The position numbers and the translations under genes are program-made. From Janthinobacterium sp. ROICE36 (GTDB lineage Bacteria > Pseudomonadota > Gammaproteobacteria > Burkholderiales > Burkholderiaceae_D), in the NCBI RefSeq assembly GCF_002869965.1, contig NZ_PEBS01000042.1:1-53366 (forward strand): 53,366 bases of DNA, written 5' to 3'. Positions 39,656-47,783 of this stretch are shown here, one piece after another; the stretch's first letter is position 1; each line of letters begins with the position of its first letter. The notes under the pieces were generated by a model, which did not search any database, was not told where the DNA came from, and saw nothing but the letters and a program-made list of their open reading frames with translations.

Positions 39656-42279
39656 TTGGCGTTCTCCTCGTCCATCAGTTCCATATCGAACAACGTGGGC
39701 ATGCTGACCTCGCGCTCCATCGCCTGGCAGTAATGCACCTGGTCGGTGAAATATGCCGGGTTCAATTCGCTGCCAGCGCCGCGGCGGCCCAGCTTCATCG
39801 CGCGAACGGGCACGGTGCCCAGGCCACAGAATGGGTCATAGATAACCTCGCCCAGATTGCTGTAGCGGCCGATCAGGCGGTCAACAATATCGATCTGGAA
39901 CGGGCAAACATGCTTTTCGACCGCGCGCGCCGACTGTTCGCCGTTCAAGGTGCGCATGCGCACGATGTTGTGCCAGACGGCAGGATCTGCGCTGCCGGGC
40001 GCCAGGCTGAGGTAATCGGCAGGCAGCGCCTTGCCGGCCAGCAGTGCCTCGCCCACCTCGACGTGGTATTCGTAGTTGTAGACGTTGTCCAGCGACATGC
40101 TGGTGAACAGCTTGGCCAGCTTGCCCGGCCCAAAGCTGGCAAGCTCGGCCGCGCCCAGCAGGCGATCACCGCTCGAGCGCCAGAAAGCATGCGCGTCGAC
40201 CTGCCAGCGCGCCACGCTGTAGCCGGTACCAGGAATCGGCGCGGCCTTACGGTCAAACGGGATCCGGTCGCCGGCATCGTCCAGACACATCGGCTTGGCC
40301 TTGGTGACTGGCGTGTCGGCGTAGCCGCGCGAGCGGTCCGTCTGCGGTTTATGGAACAGCAGGATGTACTCGGGCGAGCCGACGCCCATTTTCGTGCCGT
40401 CCTTGCACACTTCGGAATACCCCAGGCGGTAGGTCTGGTTGTTCTCGCGCACCACGTCCGTCACTACCGTGATCATGCCCATGTAGTCGAAGCCGTGCTT
40501 GATGCCATGGAACAGCGCCTCAGCGTGGAATGGGCTCACGGTCGGCACGCCGGCGCCGGTCACGTTACCGAAATTGATGCGGTCCTTGACGTGGCAGGCG
40601 TAGATGCGGCCCGGCTGCAGGATGCGCAGCAGTTCCGGCGTCAGGAAGTCCATCTGCGCCCAGAAGTGATCGTTGTCCTGGGTGTGGCCGAAATCGTTGT
40701 AGCTGGGCGTGTATTCGTAATGGTTGGCGAATGGAACGCTGGTGATGATCATGCCCATCGAGTTGTCGGGCTGCTGCATCGCTTCGAGCACGCAGTCGTT
40801 ATTGGCCACCGAGAACCGCTCACCGGCCACCACCGCGCGCTCGACGCCGATGGTGCGCGCCAGCGAATCCTGCATGGACAGCTGGTCCAGGCCGTAAGCG
40901 CGGATGATCTGCCCCATTTTGGCCTGCATTTCGTCGTGGCGACGCCATTTTTCCATCAGGTCGGCCAGCACCTTGCGCTCGACCTCGGTATGGATAATGT
41001 CGATGCGGACGGCGTGCTGCTGCTGGAAGCGCTGGACGCGGTGGACGGCCTGGATGAAATCGTTAAACTTGAAGCCGATACCCGCGAAAATTTCACGATG
41101 GCAATGCACCTGGAAGTTGCAGCCGCTGCCGGCAATGATCGGCTTGGTCGACAGATCCTTGATCTTGCCGTCGCTGAAGTCGGCGATGCGCTGCTCGCGC
41201 TGATCCAGGTCCTGCGTGCCCCATACGCTGACCACGCTGGGCACGGCCGCCTGGATGGCGTGGCGCTCGTCCTCCAGGTCGTGCCAGATCAGGAAATGAT
41301 CATCGGGATCCGCAGCCATGATTTCAGCCACCTTGGCGACGCGCGCGGCCATGCTGTCACGCTTCTCGCCGGCGGCCGCCGACAAGCCCATGGCCACGTT
41401 CGGGATCAGCAGACCCTGCCCATTCTTCTCGGCACCGGCCGTGTCGTAGTTGCTCGGTACCTCGTGGAAGCGCACTTCCAGCGCCGGCAGGTCGTAGCCT
41501 TCGTCGGAATGTCCCAGGTCGCTCGGGCGCTGGATGAAGACGGCCCAGCTGGCCACCCAAAGCCAGAATTCCTGTTCCTTGTGCGGGTACAACGTCAAGT
41601 TGCCGGCCTTCTCGCTGTCACGCTGGAAGAAGCGCGTCAGGGCCTGGCCCGTATCCATCACGCCCAGGAAGCCGGCATAGTGGATCAGTTCCTTGAAACG
41701 GTTCGGCGACGGCGTGGCCGTGTAGACGAATTTAAACTCGACCTGCTCGAACAGCGGCAGGAACTCTTGATAGGTCTTGCTACCGTAGCTGCGCAGCACG
41801 CTAGCCTCGTCCAGGCTGACGGCGCGAAACTTGCGCACGTCGATCTTGCCCTCGCGCACCGATTCGTAATTCGTCAGGTAGACGACGTCCTGGCCGTCGA
41901 TCTCGGCGTCCGTACGGATGAATCGCACTTGCACTTCGTACTCGCCGGTGAAGCGCTTCGCGGCCTCGCGGATGAACTCCTGGCGCACGCCCAGTGGCAG
42001 CACGATCAGGCGCAGACCCGGCCGGTGGATACCGATCTGGCGCATCACTTCCAGGTTGGTGCTGGTCTTGTGCAGGCCAAACGAGGCAAAGATGGCGCGC
42101 TGGCCGCCGGCCAAGGCCCAGCGCACGATGTCGCGGGTGTGTGGCTTGAGGCCTGGATGGATATCGGCCAGCGGCACGTCGAAGCCCTTGCGCTGGGCCA
42201 GCTTGATCTTGGCGCGCAGGAATTCGCTGTATGCGGCTTCTTTCAGGTGTTTTTGCTCTTGTGGGCTAAAGGCGCTCAT
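39652..42279 (-). CDS. SNF2-like helicase fused to N4/N6 DNA methyltransferase
   Basis: This encodes 875 residues. The first half is an SNF2-type ATPase: FGLHKTS at 67-73 (a Walker A with His in place of the usual Gly), DEAS at 157-160, and AVHRVQRFQQ at 411-420 in the place of motif VI. The second half is an amino-methyltransferase with motif IV TSVPF at 513-517 (usually (D/S/T)PPY) and motif I DPFCGLGT near 815. The changed catalytic motif and Walker A may weaken activity or reflect a divergent family. The gene is coupled to the DUF1364-like and regulator genes. It could modify phage DNA against host restriction while moving on DNA. Confidence 0.8.
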   Translation of the reverse strand: MSAFSPQEQKHLKEAAYSEFLRAKIKLAQRKGFDVPLADIHPGLKPHTRDIVRWALAGGQRAIFASFGLHKTSTNLEVMRQIGIHRPGLRLIVLPLGVRQEFIREAAKRFTGEYEVQVRFIRTDAEIDGQDVVYLTNYESVREGKIDVRKFRAVSLDEASVLRSYGSKTYQEFLPLFEQVEFKFVYTATPSPNRFKELIHYAGFLGVMDTGQALTRFFQRDSEKAGNLTLYPHKEQEFWLWVASWAVFIQRPSDLGHSDEGYDLPALEVRFHEVPSNYDTAGAEKNGQGLLIPNVAMGLSAAAGEKRDSMAARVAKVAEIMAADPDDHFLIWHDLEDERHAIQAAVPSVVSVWGTQDLDQREQRIADFSDGKIKDLSTKPIIAGSGCNFQVHCHREIFAGIGFKFNDFIQAVHRVQRFQQQHAVRIDIIHTEVERKVLADLMEKWRRHDEMQAKMGQIIRAYGLDQLSMQDSLARTIGVERAVVAGERFSVANNDCVLEAMQQPDNSMGMIITSVPFANHYEYTPSYNDFGHTQDNDHFWAQMDFLTPELLRILQPGRIYACHVKDRINFGNVTGAGVPTVSPFHAEALFHGIKHGFDYMGMITVVTDVVRENNQTYRLGYSEVCKDGTKMGVGSPEYILLFHKPQTDRSRGYADTPVTKAKPMCLDDAGDRIPFDRKAAPIPGTGYSVARWQVDAHAFWRSSGDRLLGAAELASFGPGKLAKLFTSMSLDNVYNYEYHVEVGEALLAGKALPADYLSLAPGSADPAVWHNIVRMRTLNGEQSARAVEKHVCPFQIDIVDRLIGRYSNLGEVIYDPFCGLGTVPVRAMKLGRRGAGSELNPAYFTDQVHYCQAMEREVSMPTLFDMELMDEENAK

Positions 42280-42755
42280 GGGTGTTCCAATGTAGGTTGA
42301 GTGGCGGCAGGCGCTGCATCGAGCAGGCCCATCGACCGTAAAATTTCGTGTGTGGTGCCGACAGCCGCGCGAAAGGCAACCTCCAGGCCGGCCATCGACA
42401 GATCAGCCGGGCGCGGGCGCCGGCCGTCGAGCACGTCGTGGCAAGCGCTGCAACCGAACGCGGCGGCGGTGTCCGGCGCTTTCAGGCCCATGCCCTTCCC
42501 GTCTGCCAGGAAATTGCTGTGGCAGAGCACGGAGGTCTCAGGGTCGAAGTTGCAGACGGCCAGGCGCAGCGTGCAGTCCTGGCCGCGCGCGGCGCGCCGG
42601 ATCGGCGTCGAGCGCGAGCCTTTGGTCTTCAAGTTGGCCTTGCGCTTCGGCGCCGTGCGCTGATGCGACTGCACGGACAGCATGCCGGTGCTGGGCATGG
42701 GCGCCTTGCGGGGCTTGAAGCCCTTGCCTGGCTTCATGGGCTGGCTGCGCTTCAT
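42276..42755 (-). CDS. DUF1364-like nuclease (YbcO type)
   Basis: This encodes 159 residues from the ATG at 42755, chosen for its ATGA overlap; an upstream in-frame start is in the previous gene. The core STPIRRAARGQDCTLRLAVC, then CHSNFLADGKGMGLKAPDTA and FGCSACHDVLDG (residues about 50-110), has the Cys/His pattern of DUF1364. The N-terminus is strongly basic. Relatives such as YbcO are structure-confirmed nuclease-fold proteins of the nin region; the substrate is not known. Confidence 0.8.
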   Translation of the reverse strand: MKRSQPMKPGKGFKPRKAPMPSTGMLSVQSHQRTAPKRKANLKTKGSRSTPIRRAARGQDCTLRLAVCNFDPETSVLCHSNFLADGKGMGLKAPDTAAAFGCSACHDVLDGRRPRPADLSMAGLEVAFRAAVGTTHEILRSMGLLDAAPAATQPTLEHP

Positions 42756-43108
42756 GTGATTACCGCCAAATCGGCCGCGCAACCTGCGCAAATCCAGTCG
42801 CGCCGGCGCGAGCCTGGGCGCGCCAACAACCGGCCGCCAATCTGGCTGCGCGCGACATCGAGATCAAGGGCCCGGCGGCGAGCCATTGATTCTCGCTTTG
42901 CCTTAAGGACTTCTGCCGCAGTTCTACCGGGCTTGACTGGCCGCGAAAGCCCCATCCAGTGCGCCTTCGATTCGATGCTTGAGGTTTTCCGGCCCGGAAA
43001 AATCAATGCGACAGTTGCGCGCGTGCTTGTGGCGTAGCATTCCGTGAGTTTGCAAATCTCGTCGGCGCTCCAAGGCATGCGCGCGGCAAAGGCTCTTATC
43101 TCACCCAT
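42752..43108 (-). CDS. SANT/GcrA-like DNA-binding protein
   Basis: This encodes 118 residues from the ATG at 43108, eight bases inside the end of the methyltransferase gene. Residues about 8-55 (MPWSADEICKLTECYATSTR, then SIESKAHWMGLSR) have the Myb/SANT three-helix pattern with a leading Trp, as in GcrA-like phage regulators. The C-terminus contains CAGCAAD, a possible metal site. GcrA-type proteins act with methylated promoters, which may fit the adjacent methyltransferase gene. Confidence 0.65.
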   Translation of the reverse strand: MGEIRAFAARMPWSADEICKLTECYATSTRATVALIFPGRKTSSIESKAHWMGLSRPVKPGRTAAEVLKAKRESMARRRALDLDVARSQIGGRLLARPGSRRRDWICAGCAADLAVIT

Positions 43109-44705
43109 TGCTAACCTCCATTGCCGCTTGCAGCCGTTCGCCGATCCACTTGACAACGGGTACAGCAAAGCTATTGCCGAGAGCTTTGTACATTGGGCCG
43201 TCAGCGGGACGTTTGCCGCGATATGTGACGCTGGGCAGGTATTGGTCATGGAAGCCTTGAAGGCGCGCACATTCGATGGGAGTCAGGCGACGGACTGCCC
43301 ACGCTTGCCCTACGGCATTGGTGACAACACACGGCGCGGCATCGCCCTTTCCCGTCTCGCCAGCCTGTGCAGTGAGCGCGGAAACTACGTCACCCATGTC
43401 ACCGCGACCATTTCGCCCGATGCGTGGCTGAAAGCCGTATGCAGCAATAATCGACTGACCCCGACCCGTTCCATCTTCGGATGCGTCGAATCCTTCCGCT
43501 TTGAGGCAGTGCGTGACGTTGCCTGTGACACATACTGCCATCTGTCCACCGCCATTGGCGTGACTGCCTGCGTGGCCCATTGAGCGCAGCGTCGGTGACA
43601 GCTCGACCGTAGCGTCTCGCCCGTTGTCCTTGCATGAGAACGCGATTGCCTGGACCTCGGCACGTGCCTCTAGCGTGTACGCAATGTGTGCCTGAATGCC
43701 GACGCCATCAGGCCCACTGCTTGGATTCTCGCGCAACGCGCCTGCCTGGATGGCATAGGTCGGGACCAATAAATCGGCTTCCGCATCCTGCTGCGTGGCG
43801 CTGTCCGCACTCTTGGCGCCGCACGTCAGCGTGCCAGCCACAATCGGTGCTTCGTGGTTGCAGGTCAGCGTCGGGCTGCGGTCAATTGCTAGTTCCGCCC
43901 CCCCTGCCCGTGCGCCAGGCAATACAGTGGGCTGGAGTCCACCCATGCATTCAAAGTCAGTTCCGAGTCCGCCACCGCCTGTAGTGCGCGAGCTAAGAGT
44001 TCCGGCAACGTCTTGCCCCGTTTCTCGGCGCGGCGCAGAATCCCCGCGCAGGCTTTGGCGCTCAAGAAGTATTGGGGCGCGACTGGACCAGTCTCCAGTA
44101 TCGAGGACAGCGAACACGCGGCGGCGCCGCTGCGCCACTCCGAACCATTGCGCGTCCAGACATGCCCATTCGAGCAGTCCATTGTCGCCCAGCGCGCAGC
44201 CTTCCGTGCCCCAGCCGTTGACGGGCACTGCAACGTCGTCAAGTCCTGCCAGGAGCTCAACCACGCTTGCAAAGTCTCGGCCCTGGCTGCTGCTGTAGGC
44301 GCCAGGGACGTTTTCCCATAGTGCGAATCGGCAGCCGCCGTTCTTGCGGGCCCACTGGAAAATATTGAAGGCGGCGAAGAACAGGCCGGATCGAGTAACA
44401 GTTCCATCTGCATTGAGCATTCCTTTGCGTTTGCCGGCCACGGACATGTCCTGGCACGGCGAACCGAAAACCATCACATCGATGCGGCCGAGTGCGGCGA
44501 TATCCGCTTCGGTAATTTTGGTGATATCGCCCAGTTTTGGGACGTTTGGATAGTGGTGCGCCAACACGCGCAGGGGGAAGTTTTCGATTTCTGCCACGCC
44601 TACGCATACCCAGCCGAGCGGCGCCCACGCCACAGTTGCCGCCTCGATGCCGCTAAACAGCGACAGATAGCGGATTGGAGTTACCGGGAGCTCATCGCGC
44701 TTCAT
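43101..44705 (-). CDS. dcm: DNA cytosine-5 methyltransferase
   Basis: This encodes 534 residues. All key motifs are present: FSGIE at 17-21 (motif I), GSPCQ at 81-85 with the catalytic Cys84 (IV), ENVPG at 131-135 (VI), AQRRRRVF near 190 (VIII), and ALGNSFAVPVV near 510 (X). The target-recognition region (about 215-460) is large and rich in short repeats such as AGTLSSRTTGGGG and AYTLEARAEVQA, which may alter specificity. There is no restriction gene next to it, so it appears to be an orphan enzyme that protects phage DNA or affects gene control. Confidence 0.92.
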   Translation of the reverse strand: MKRDELPVTPIRYLSLFSGIEAATVAWAPLGWVCVGVAEIENFPLRVLAHHYPNVPKLGDITKITEADIAALGRIDVMVFGSPCQDMSVAGKRKGMLNADGTVTRSGLFFAAFNIFQWARKNGGCRFALWENVPGAYSSSQGRDFASVVELLAGLDDVAVPVNGWGTEGCALGDNGLLEWACLDAQWFGVAQRRRRVFAVLDTGDWSSRAPILLERQSLRGDSAPRRETGQDVAGTLSSRTTGGGGLGTDFECMGGLQPTVLPGARAGGAELAIDRSPTLTCNHEAPIVAGTLTCGAKSADSATQQDAEADLLVPTYAIQAGALRENPSSGPDGVGIQAHIAYTLEARAEVQAIAFSCKDNGRDATVELSPTLRSMGHAGSHANGGGQMAVCVTGNVTHCLKAEGFDASEDGTGRGQSIIAAYGFQPRIGRNGRGDMGDVVSALTAQAGETGKGDAAPCVVTNAVGQAWAVRRLTPIECARLQGFHDQYLPSVTYRGKRPADGPMYKALGNSFAVPVVKWIGERLQAAMEVSNG

Positions 44706-45085
44706 GGGCGCACCTCCGCAGCTGGCGCGCCGAACATGGCGGCGACGAGCGGATCCCGGCCGTGCTGGCCGCGCGGCCAGTTGCTGCGCGTACGGTACAG
44801 GTCGAATTCGGCCCGCTCGTCCAAGTCGGGCATGCCGTACAGGGCGCGGACATGAATAGCTGACGGCTCGATCATCACGAGCTTGCCGGCCGCCAGTAGG
44901 TCGGTCAGGGTCTTTCGCACCGTTTCACGATTCAGGGTCAGATCACCAGCGATATCGATGACGGTTGCGGCGCCGCAGCGTTTGACGGTGGCCAGGATAT
45001 CGGCGGCACGGGCGGCGATAACGGAATTGCGGATGGCGGCTAAATCAGCAGCCGGGCGCGGGCGATTGTCAGCTTGGCTATTCAC
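44702..45085 (-). CDS. Winged-helix regulator-like protein, paralogue
   Basis: This encodes 127 residues from the GTG at 45085, which overlaps the Rha-like gene stop (GTGA). A helix-turn-helix is seen at about 35-65 (AATVIDIAGDLTLNRETVRK). The C-terminus DPLVAAMFGAPAAEVR is nearly the same as that of the 39248-39655 product. It is probably a DNA-binding accessory factor. The longer upstream frame is a shadow of the Rha-like gene. Confidence 0.7.
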   Translation of the reverse strand: MNSQADNRPRPAADLAAIRNSVIAARAADILATVKRCGAATVIDIAGDLTLNRETVRKTLTDLLAAGKLVMIEPSAIHVRALYGMPDLDERAEFDLYRTRSNWPRGQHGRDPLVAAMFGAPAAEVRP

Positions 45086-45789
45086 AAGGCCACCTCTGCC
45101 AGGACAGAATCGCGCCACTTCACTTGCTGGATCGGCGCGCCGCTGCCATGTGCCTTGCCCGTGTCGAGCACGACCGCGTGGGTGCGCCCTTTCGCCGTCG
45201 GCACCCAGTGGCCGGCGATCTGCTCTTGCAGGCCAGCCTGGGCCAGCAGTTGGTTGAAGTGCTTGGCGCTTTTGACGAAGCGGCGGCCCATTTCGGTAGG
45301 CGTGAAACAGATTTCTTGCTCGGGCGTGGCAAGGTGCGTGCGCTCCATCAGCTGCAGCATGTTGACGCCGGTCAGGGCGGCCGTGCCCTGGTTCGCGCTG
45401 ATGGCCGCGGCATTCTTGTCGAGGCCGATCAGGCGCGCAATGCCGAAGATGGCGCGGAACTCTTTGGCGGGCGAGACTGCGCTGCGCGCGGGCGCGGCGG
45501 CCGGCACAGCCAACTGCTTCGCTTCCAGTTCTTGCCAACGGTCGATGATCTTGGCGCGCAGCTCGGCGCTATAGCCGGAAACGACCACCATCGTGTCGCG
45601 GAACGACAATAGGAACTCGCTGTAGGTCTGGCTGTTCTGTGGGTGCTTATAAGGGGTCTCGTTTCCAGAAACGACACCCTCAGCGAGCAAGCGGCGAATG
45701 GTTTTCAGCACCGCATCGTGCGTGCTGCCAGTCAGTTCCGCAATTTCGCGACTGGTCATGGTCGGATGTTGTTGTACAATTGGAGCCAT
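45082..45789 (-). CDS. Rha-family phage regulator
   Basis: This encodes 235 residues from the ATG at 45789, which has GGAAAG five bases upstream; an ATG at 45819 lacks this. Residues about 10-95 match the Rha domain (TMTSREIAELTGSTHDAVLK, then TIRRLLAEGV and FRDTMVVVSGYSAELRAKII, DRWQELE). The C-terminal half resembles the antirepressor-type KilAC region (QLMERTHLATPEQEICFTPT, then GRRFVKSAKHFNQLLAQAGL). Rha of P22 affects growth in IHF-deficient hosts. Here it is probably an early regulator or antirepressor. Confidence 0.8.
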   Translation of the reverse strand: MAPIVQQHPTMTSREIAELTGSTHDAVLKTIRRLLAEGVVSGNETPYKHPQNSQTYSEFLLSFRDTMVVVSGYSAELRAKIIDRWQELEAKQLAVPAAAPARSAVSPAKEFRAIFGIARLIGLDKNAAAISANQGTAALTGVNMLQLMERTHLATPEQEICFTPTEMGRRFVKSAKHFNQLLAQAGLQEQIAGHWVPTAKGRTHAVVLDTGKAHGSGAPIQQVKWRDSVLAEVAL

Positions 45790-45821
45790 AAATTCTTTCC
45801 GGTATTTATTGCGTTTCAAGG

Positions 45822-45848
45822 AAGCCCACCTGCGAAGTGGGCTTTTTT
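45822..45848 (+). terminator. Plus-strand terminator with no gene in front
   Basis: AAGCCCAC, a seven-base loop and GTGGGCTT are followed by a T run only on the plus strand. No plus-strand gene lies upstream within several kilobases, so it may end an antisense RNA over the Rha-like region or stop stray transcription. It lies between the 54-residue gene and the Rha-like gene. Confidence 0.65.
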
Positions 45849-46012
45849 CATTTCTGGCCTTGCAGTTCCTGCAGCATTGCTTCGTAGTGCTGGCGCGTCC
45901 GGACGTGGCCGGGGTCGACCGGCAATTCGCGCTCGACGTGCTCTTGCTGCTGGGCGCCCTGCCCGGCCTGCACAGGCGAGCCGCCTTCCGGTTGCGTTGT
46001 CGCCCAGGTCAA
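45848..46012 (-). CDS. Small hypothetical protein, TTG start
   Basis: This encodes 54 residues from a TTG at 46012, which overlaps the stop of the HTH gene as TTGA and has GAGGT seven bases upstream. It is Gln/Glu-rich (EHVERELPVDPGHVRTRQHY) and ends EAMLQELQGQK. Coupling and codon use support it as real. Function is unknown. Confidence 0.55.
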   Translation of the reverse strand: MTWATTQPEGGSPVQAGQGAQQQEHVERELPVDPGHVRTRQHYEAMLQELQGQK

Positions 46013-46272
46013 GCTGCCACCTCGGCGCGCGCGATGCGCTTCAGTTCGCGGATCGACACATCGAACACCTCGTGCATGCGGATCAGCAGCGAGGCGCCGA
46101 TAGGCAGGCGGCCGTGGCGAATCTTGGAAATCACCGGCGGCGCCACTTCCAGCGCGCGGGCCAGGGCGGCGTCGTTCTTTGGGCCTTTGGCCAGGAGGGT
46201 GTCGAGCAGATCGTTGTTGCCAGCAGCGTTGTCCAGCGAGCGATACGGCGTAATTGCAGTTGTTTGCGTCAT
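46009..46272 (-). CDS. Cro/CI-type HTH regulator
   Basis: This encodes 87 residues. The helix-turn-helix is DAALARALEVAPPVISKIRH at about 35-54, followed by IGASLLIRMHEVFDVSIREL, a normal fifth-helix region. It is a second small HTH protein in the early operon, a position used by CII-like activators in some phages, but no specific role can be assigned. It overlaps the 54-residue gene by four bases. Confidence 0.7.
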   Translation of the reverse strand: MTQTTAITPYRSLDNAAGNNDLLDTLLAKGPKNDAALARALEVAPPVISKIRHGRLPIGASLLIRMHEVFDVSIRELKRIARAEVAA

Positions 46273-46350
46273 GTCATGTTCCTAATTGATGGTGATTAAA
46301 GTGGCCGCCAGGCGGCCGTGTGATGCTGTAGCTGTCGGGTGTTGCAATCG

Positions 46351-46542
46351 TTATGGCGGGCGGAGATGAACCGCCTTGCGGAGCGCGAGCATTTGCGGGT
46401 ACTGCGCGCGCTTGGCCACCTCCCGAGCCGCCTTGTCGTTAAGCCTGTCGGCGGCGCGCTGCGCATCAAACAACCGGATCAGCTCGGTGGCGTGCGCTAC
46501 GATTTGCTGCTCCCGTGTTACGCCCTGCTTCTGGTCCTGCAT
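46351..46542 (-). CDS. Small helical protein
   Basis: This encodes 63 residues with a GGGAAAG ribosome site. It is charged and helical (TREQQIVAHATELIRLFDAQ, then RAADRLNDKAAREVAKRAQY). There is no recognised family. It lies in the early operon between the HTH gene and the 91-residue gene. Confidence 0.6.
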   Translation of the reverse strand: MQDQKQGVTREQQIVAHATELIRLFDAQRAADRLNDKAAREVAKRAQYPQMLALRKAVHLRPP

Positions 46543-46585
46543 TTACTTTCCCTTCGATAACTGCTCCCTTCGCAAGCGGAAGCCC

Positions 46586-46861
46586 TTAAATACGCCTCGG
46601 CATGGGCGCGCCGCCGCGCGCCGCCCGACTAGTGCTTGCGCGCACAAAATGCCCATGAGATGGGTATTCCATATGTCGACGCGGCAATTTAATATTCACG
46701 TGCTGCTGGAGCGGATTCCAGGCGTTGAGGATGCGGCGAGCCTCGGTGCCGGCACGTGAGCCGATGGAATTGCACTTGCGACGGAACGAGTCTTTTTCCT
46801 CGTGACTAAAAATTACGGTCAGATCGGCGCCGCGAGCTGCCGGTTTTGATGCTTGGTTCAT
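46586..46861 (-). CDS. Small basic protein, possible DNA-binding
   Basis: This encodes 91 residues with AGGAG nine bases upstream. It is basic, with TVIFSHEEKDSFRRKCNSIG and then AGTEARRILNAWN, a ribbon-helix-helix-like order of strand and helices, though the match is weak. The C-terminus is Arg-rich and probably disordered. It is the first minus-strand gene of the block below the plus-strand gene at 46991. Confidence 0.5.
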   Translation of the reverse strand: MNQASKPAARGADLTVIFSHEEKDSFRRKCNSIGSRAGTEARRILNAWNPLQQHVNIKLPRRHMEYPSHGHFVRASTSRAARGGAPMPRRI

Positions 46862-46929
46862 TACTAATTGCTCCTATGGTTCGAACTACAAGGAAAACTA
46901 CGGTTTGATGCTGGTGGTGCTATTTCGGG

Positions 46930-46989
46930 CGGGAGATTCCAATGCGTTACAGTTGCAGTTCTCACACAACAACTTGCAAAGGAATCTCC
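46930..46989 (+). promoter_or_regulatory. Inverted repeat hiding a ribosome site
   Basis: GGGAGATTCC (46930-46939) and GGAATCTCCC (46980-46989) form a perfect ten-base stem around 40 bases. The second arm includes the GGAAT ribosome site and ends two bases from the ATG at 46991. In RNA this would close the start region of the plus-strand gene. Confidence 0.6.
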
Positions 46990-46990
46990 C

Positions 46991-47248
46991 ATGACTGAAA
47001 AAAACAACTACGCCGCGCATTTGCTGCTCGACGGGAAATTAAAAATGGATTGGCCGGCCGGGGCGCCAAGCCCGCAAATCGGCGACCAAGTGGCTGGGAA
47101 GCCGAATGGGCAGCATTTCGTCGCAAACGTCACAGCGCGAACATGGACGCTCGGAGATGACGCGCCGGCAGTGACGCTTGTGATCACAGTGGAGACTCCA
47201 CAACCTGCGACACGAGGATCGGCGACGGTAGGCCGCCTTCCATTCTGA
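46991..47248 (+). CDS. Plus-strand hypothetical protein in early region
   Basis: This encodes 85 residues from the ATG at 46991, with GGAAT upstream in a stem. It is beta-rich (AAHLLLDGKLKMDWPAGAPS, then VANVTARTWTLGDDAPAVTL). It is on the strand opposite the early operon and its 3' end overlaps the 47184-47696 gene by 65 bases. Family and role are unknown. Confidence 0.55.
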   Translation: MTEKNNYAAHLLLDGKLKMDWPAGAPSPQIGDQVAGKPNGQHFVANVTARTWTLGDDAPAVTLVITVETPQPATRGSATVGRLPF

Positions 47249-47696
47249 CGGCCGAGGATCGCGGGCCGGTGACGTTGACGATGTACTGAACTGAGCCCGG
47301 ACGCGGATACAGCTTGACAGTCACAGCGTCCTTGCCAGGGAGCATCTCGAAGGTGGGTGCAAATGGATCGGCGGCGAAGCGTTTTTCGGCGGCGGCTGTG
47401 ACGGTGGCGGCAAGGTCGGCGAAGGTTGCAAGCGTCTCCTTTGCTGCGCTAGTGGGAGACGGGGATGCGCCGCCGGTTGCAGCAACTGCATTCACAAAGA
47501 GGTCGTTGATCCCTTTGAGTGAAGAGGCAATTTCACACCATTGCTTGATTTCAAGTGTGTCAGCTTCGATCTGCGCACCACGGACCATGCCTTCGACCTG
47601 GGCTGCAATATGACGCGAGCGAGCATTCATGTTGACGTGATGAATGGCGCTTGCGAGGAGCGAAATGCATTCCAAAATAATCTTATTGCTTGGCAT
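47184..47696 (-). CDS. Hypothetical early protein
   Basis: This encodes 170 residues from the ATG at 47696 with GGAGAG four bases upstream; a longer start at 47732 is less likely. The N-terminal half is helical (SNKIILECISLLASAIHHVN, then EADTLEIKQWCEIASSLKGI). An Ala/Thr-rich stretch follows, and the end is beta-rich (KDAVTVKLYPRPGSVQYIVN). No family is recognised. Confidence 0.6.
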   Translation of the reverse strand: MPSNKIILECISLLASAIHHVNMNARSRHIAAQVEGMVRGAQIEADTLEIKQWCEIASSLKGINDLFVNAVAATGGASPSPTSAAKETLATFADLAATVTAAAEKRFAADPFAPTFEMLPGKDAVTVKLYPRPGSVQYIVNVTGPRSSAVRMEGGLPSPILVSQVVESPL

Positions 47697-47783
47697 GTAG
47701 CTCTCCGGTTTTTGACGGCGCCGCTTCGGCACCGACAGAAATTGTTTGCTTGAGTTTCATTTTCGACACTTAAAAAGGATCAC

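Noticed and set aside
39643..42300. Plus-strand frame of 885 codons opposite the helicase-methyltransferase
   Set aside because: Its product is His/Val/Arg-rich with no motifs, while the minus frame has complete helicase and methyltransferase motifs.
44702..45538. Longer frame of 278 codons for the second regulator
   Set aside because: The first 150 residues are a shadow of the Rha-like gene; the GTG at 45085 gives a coupled start.
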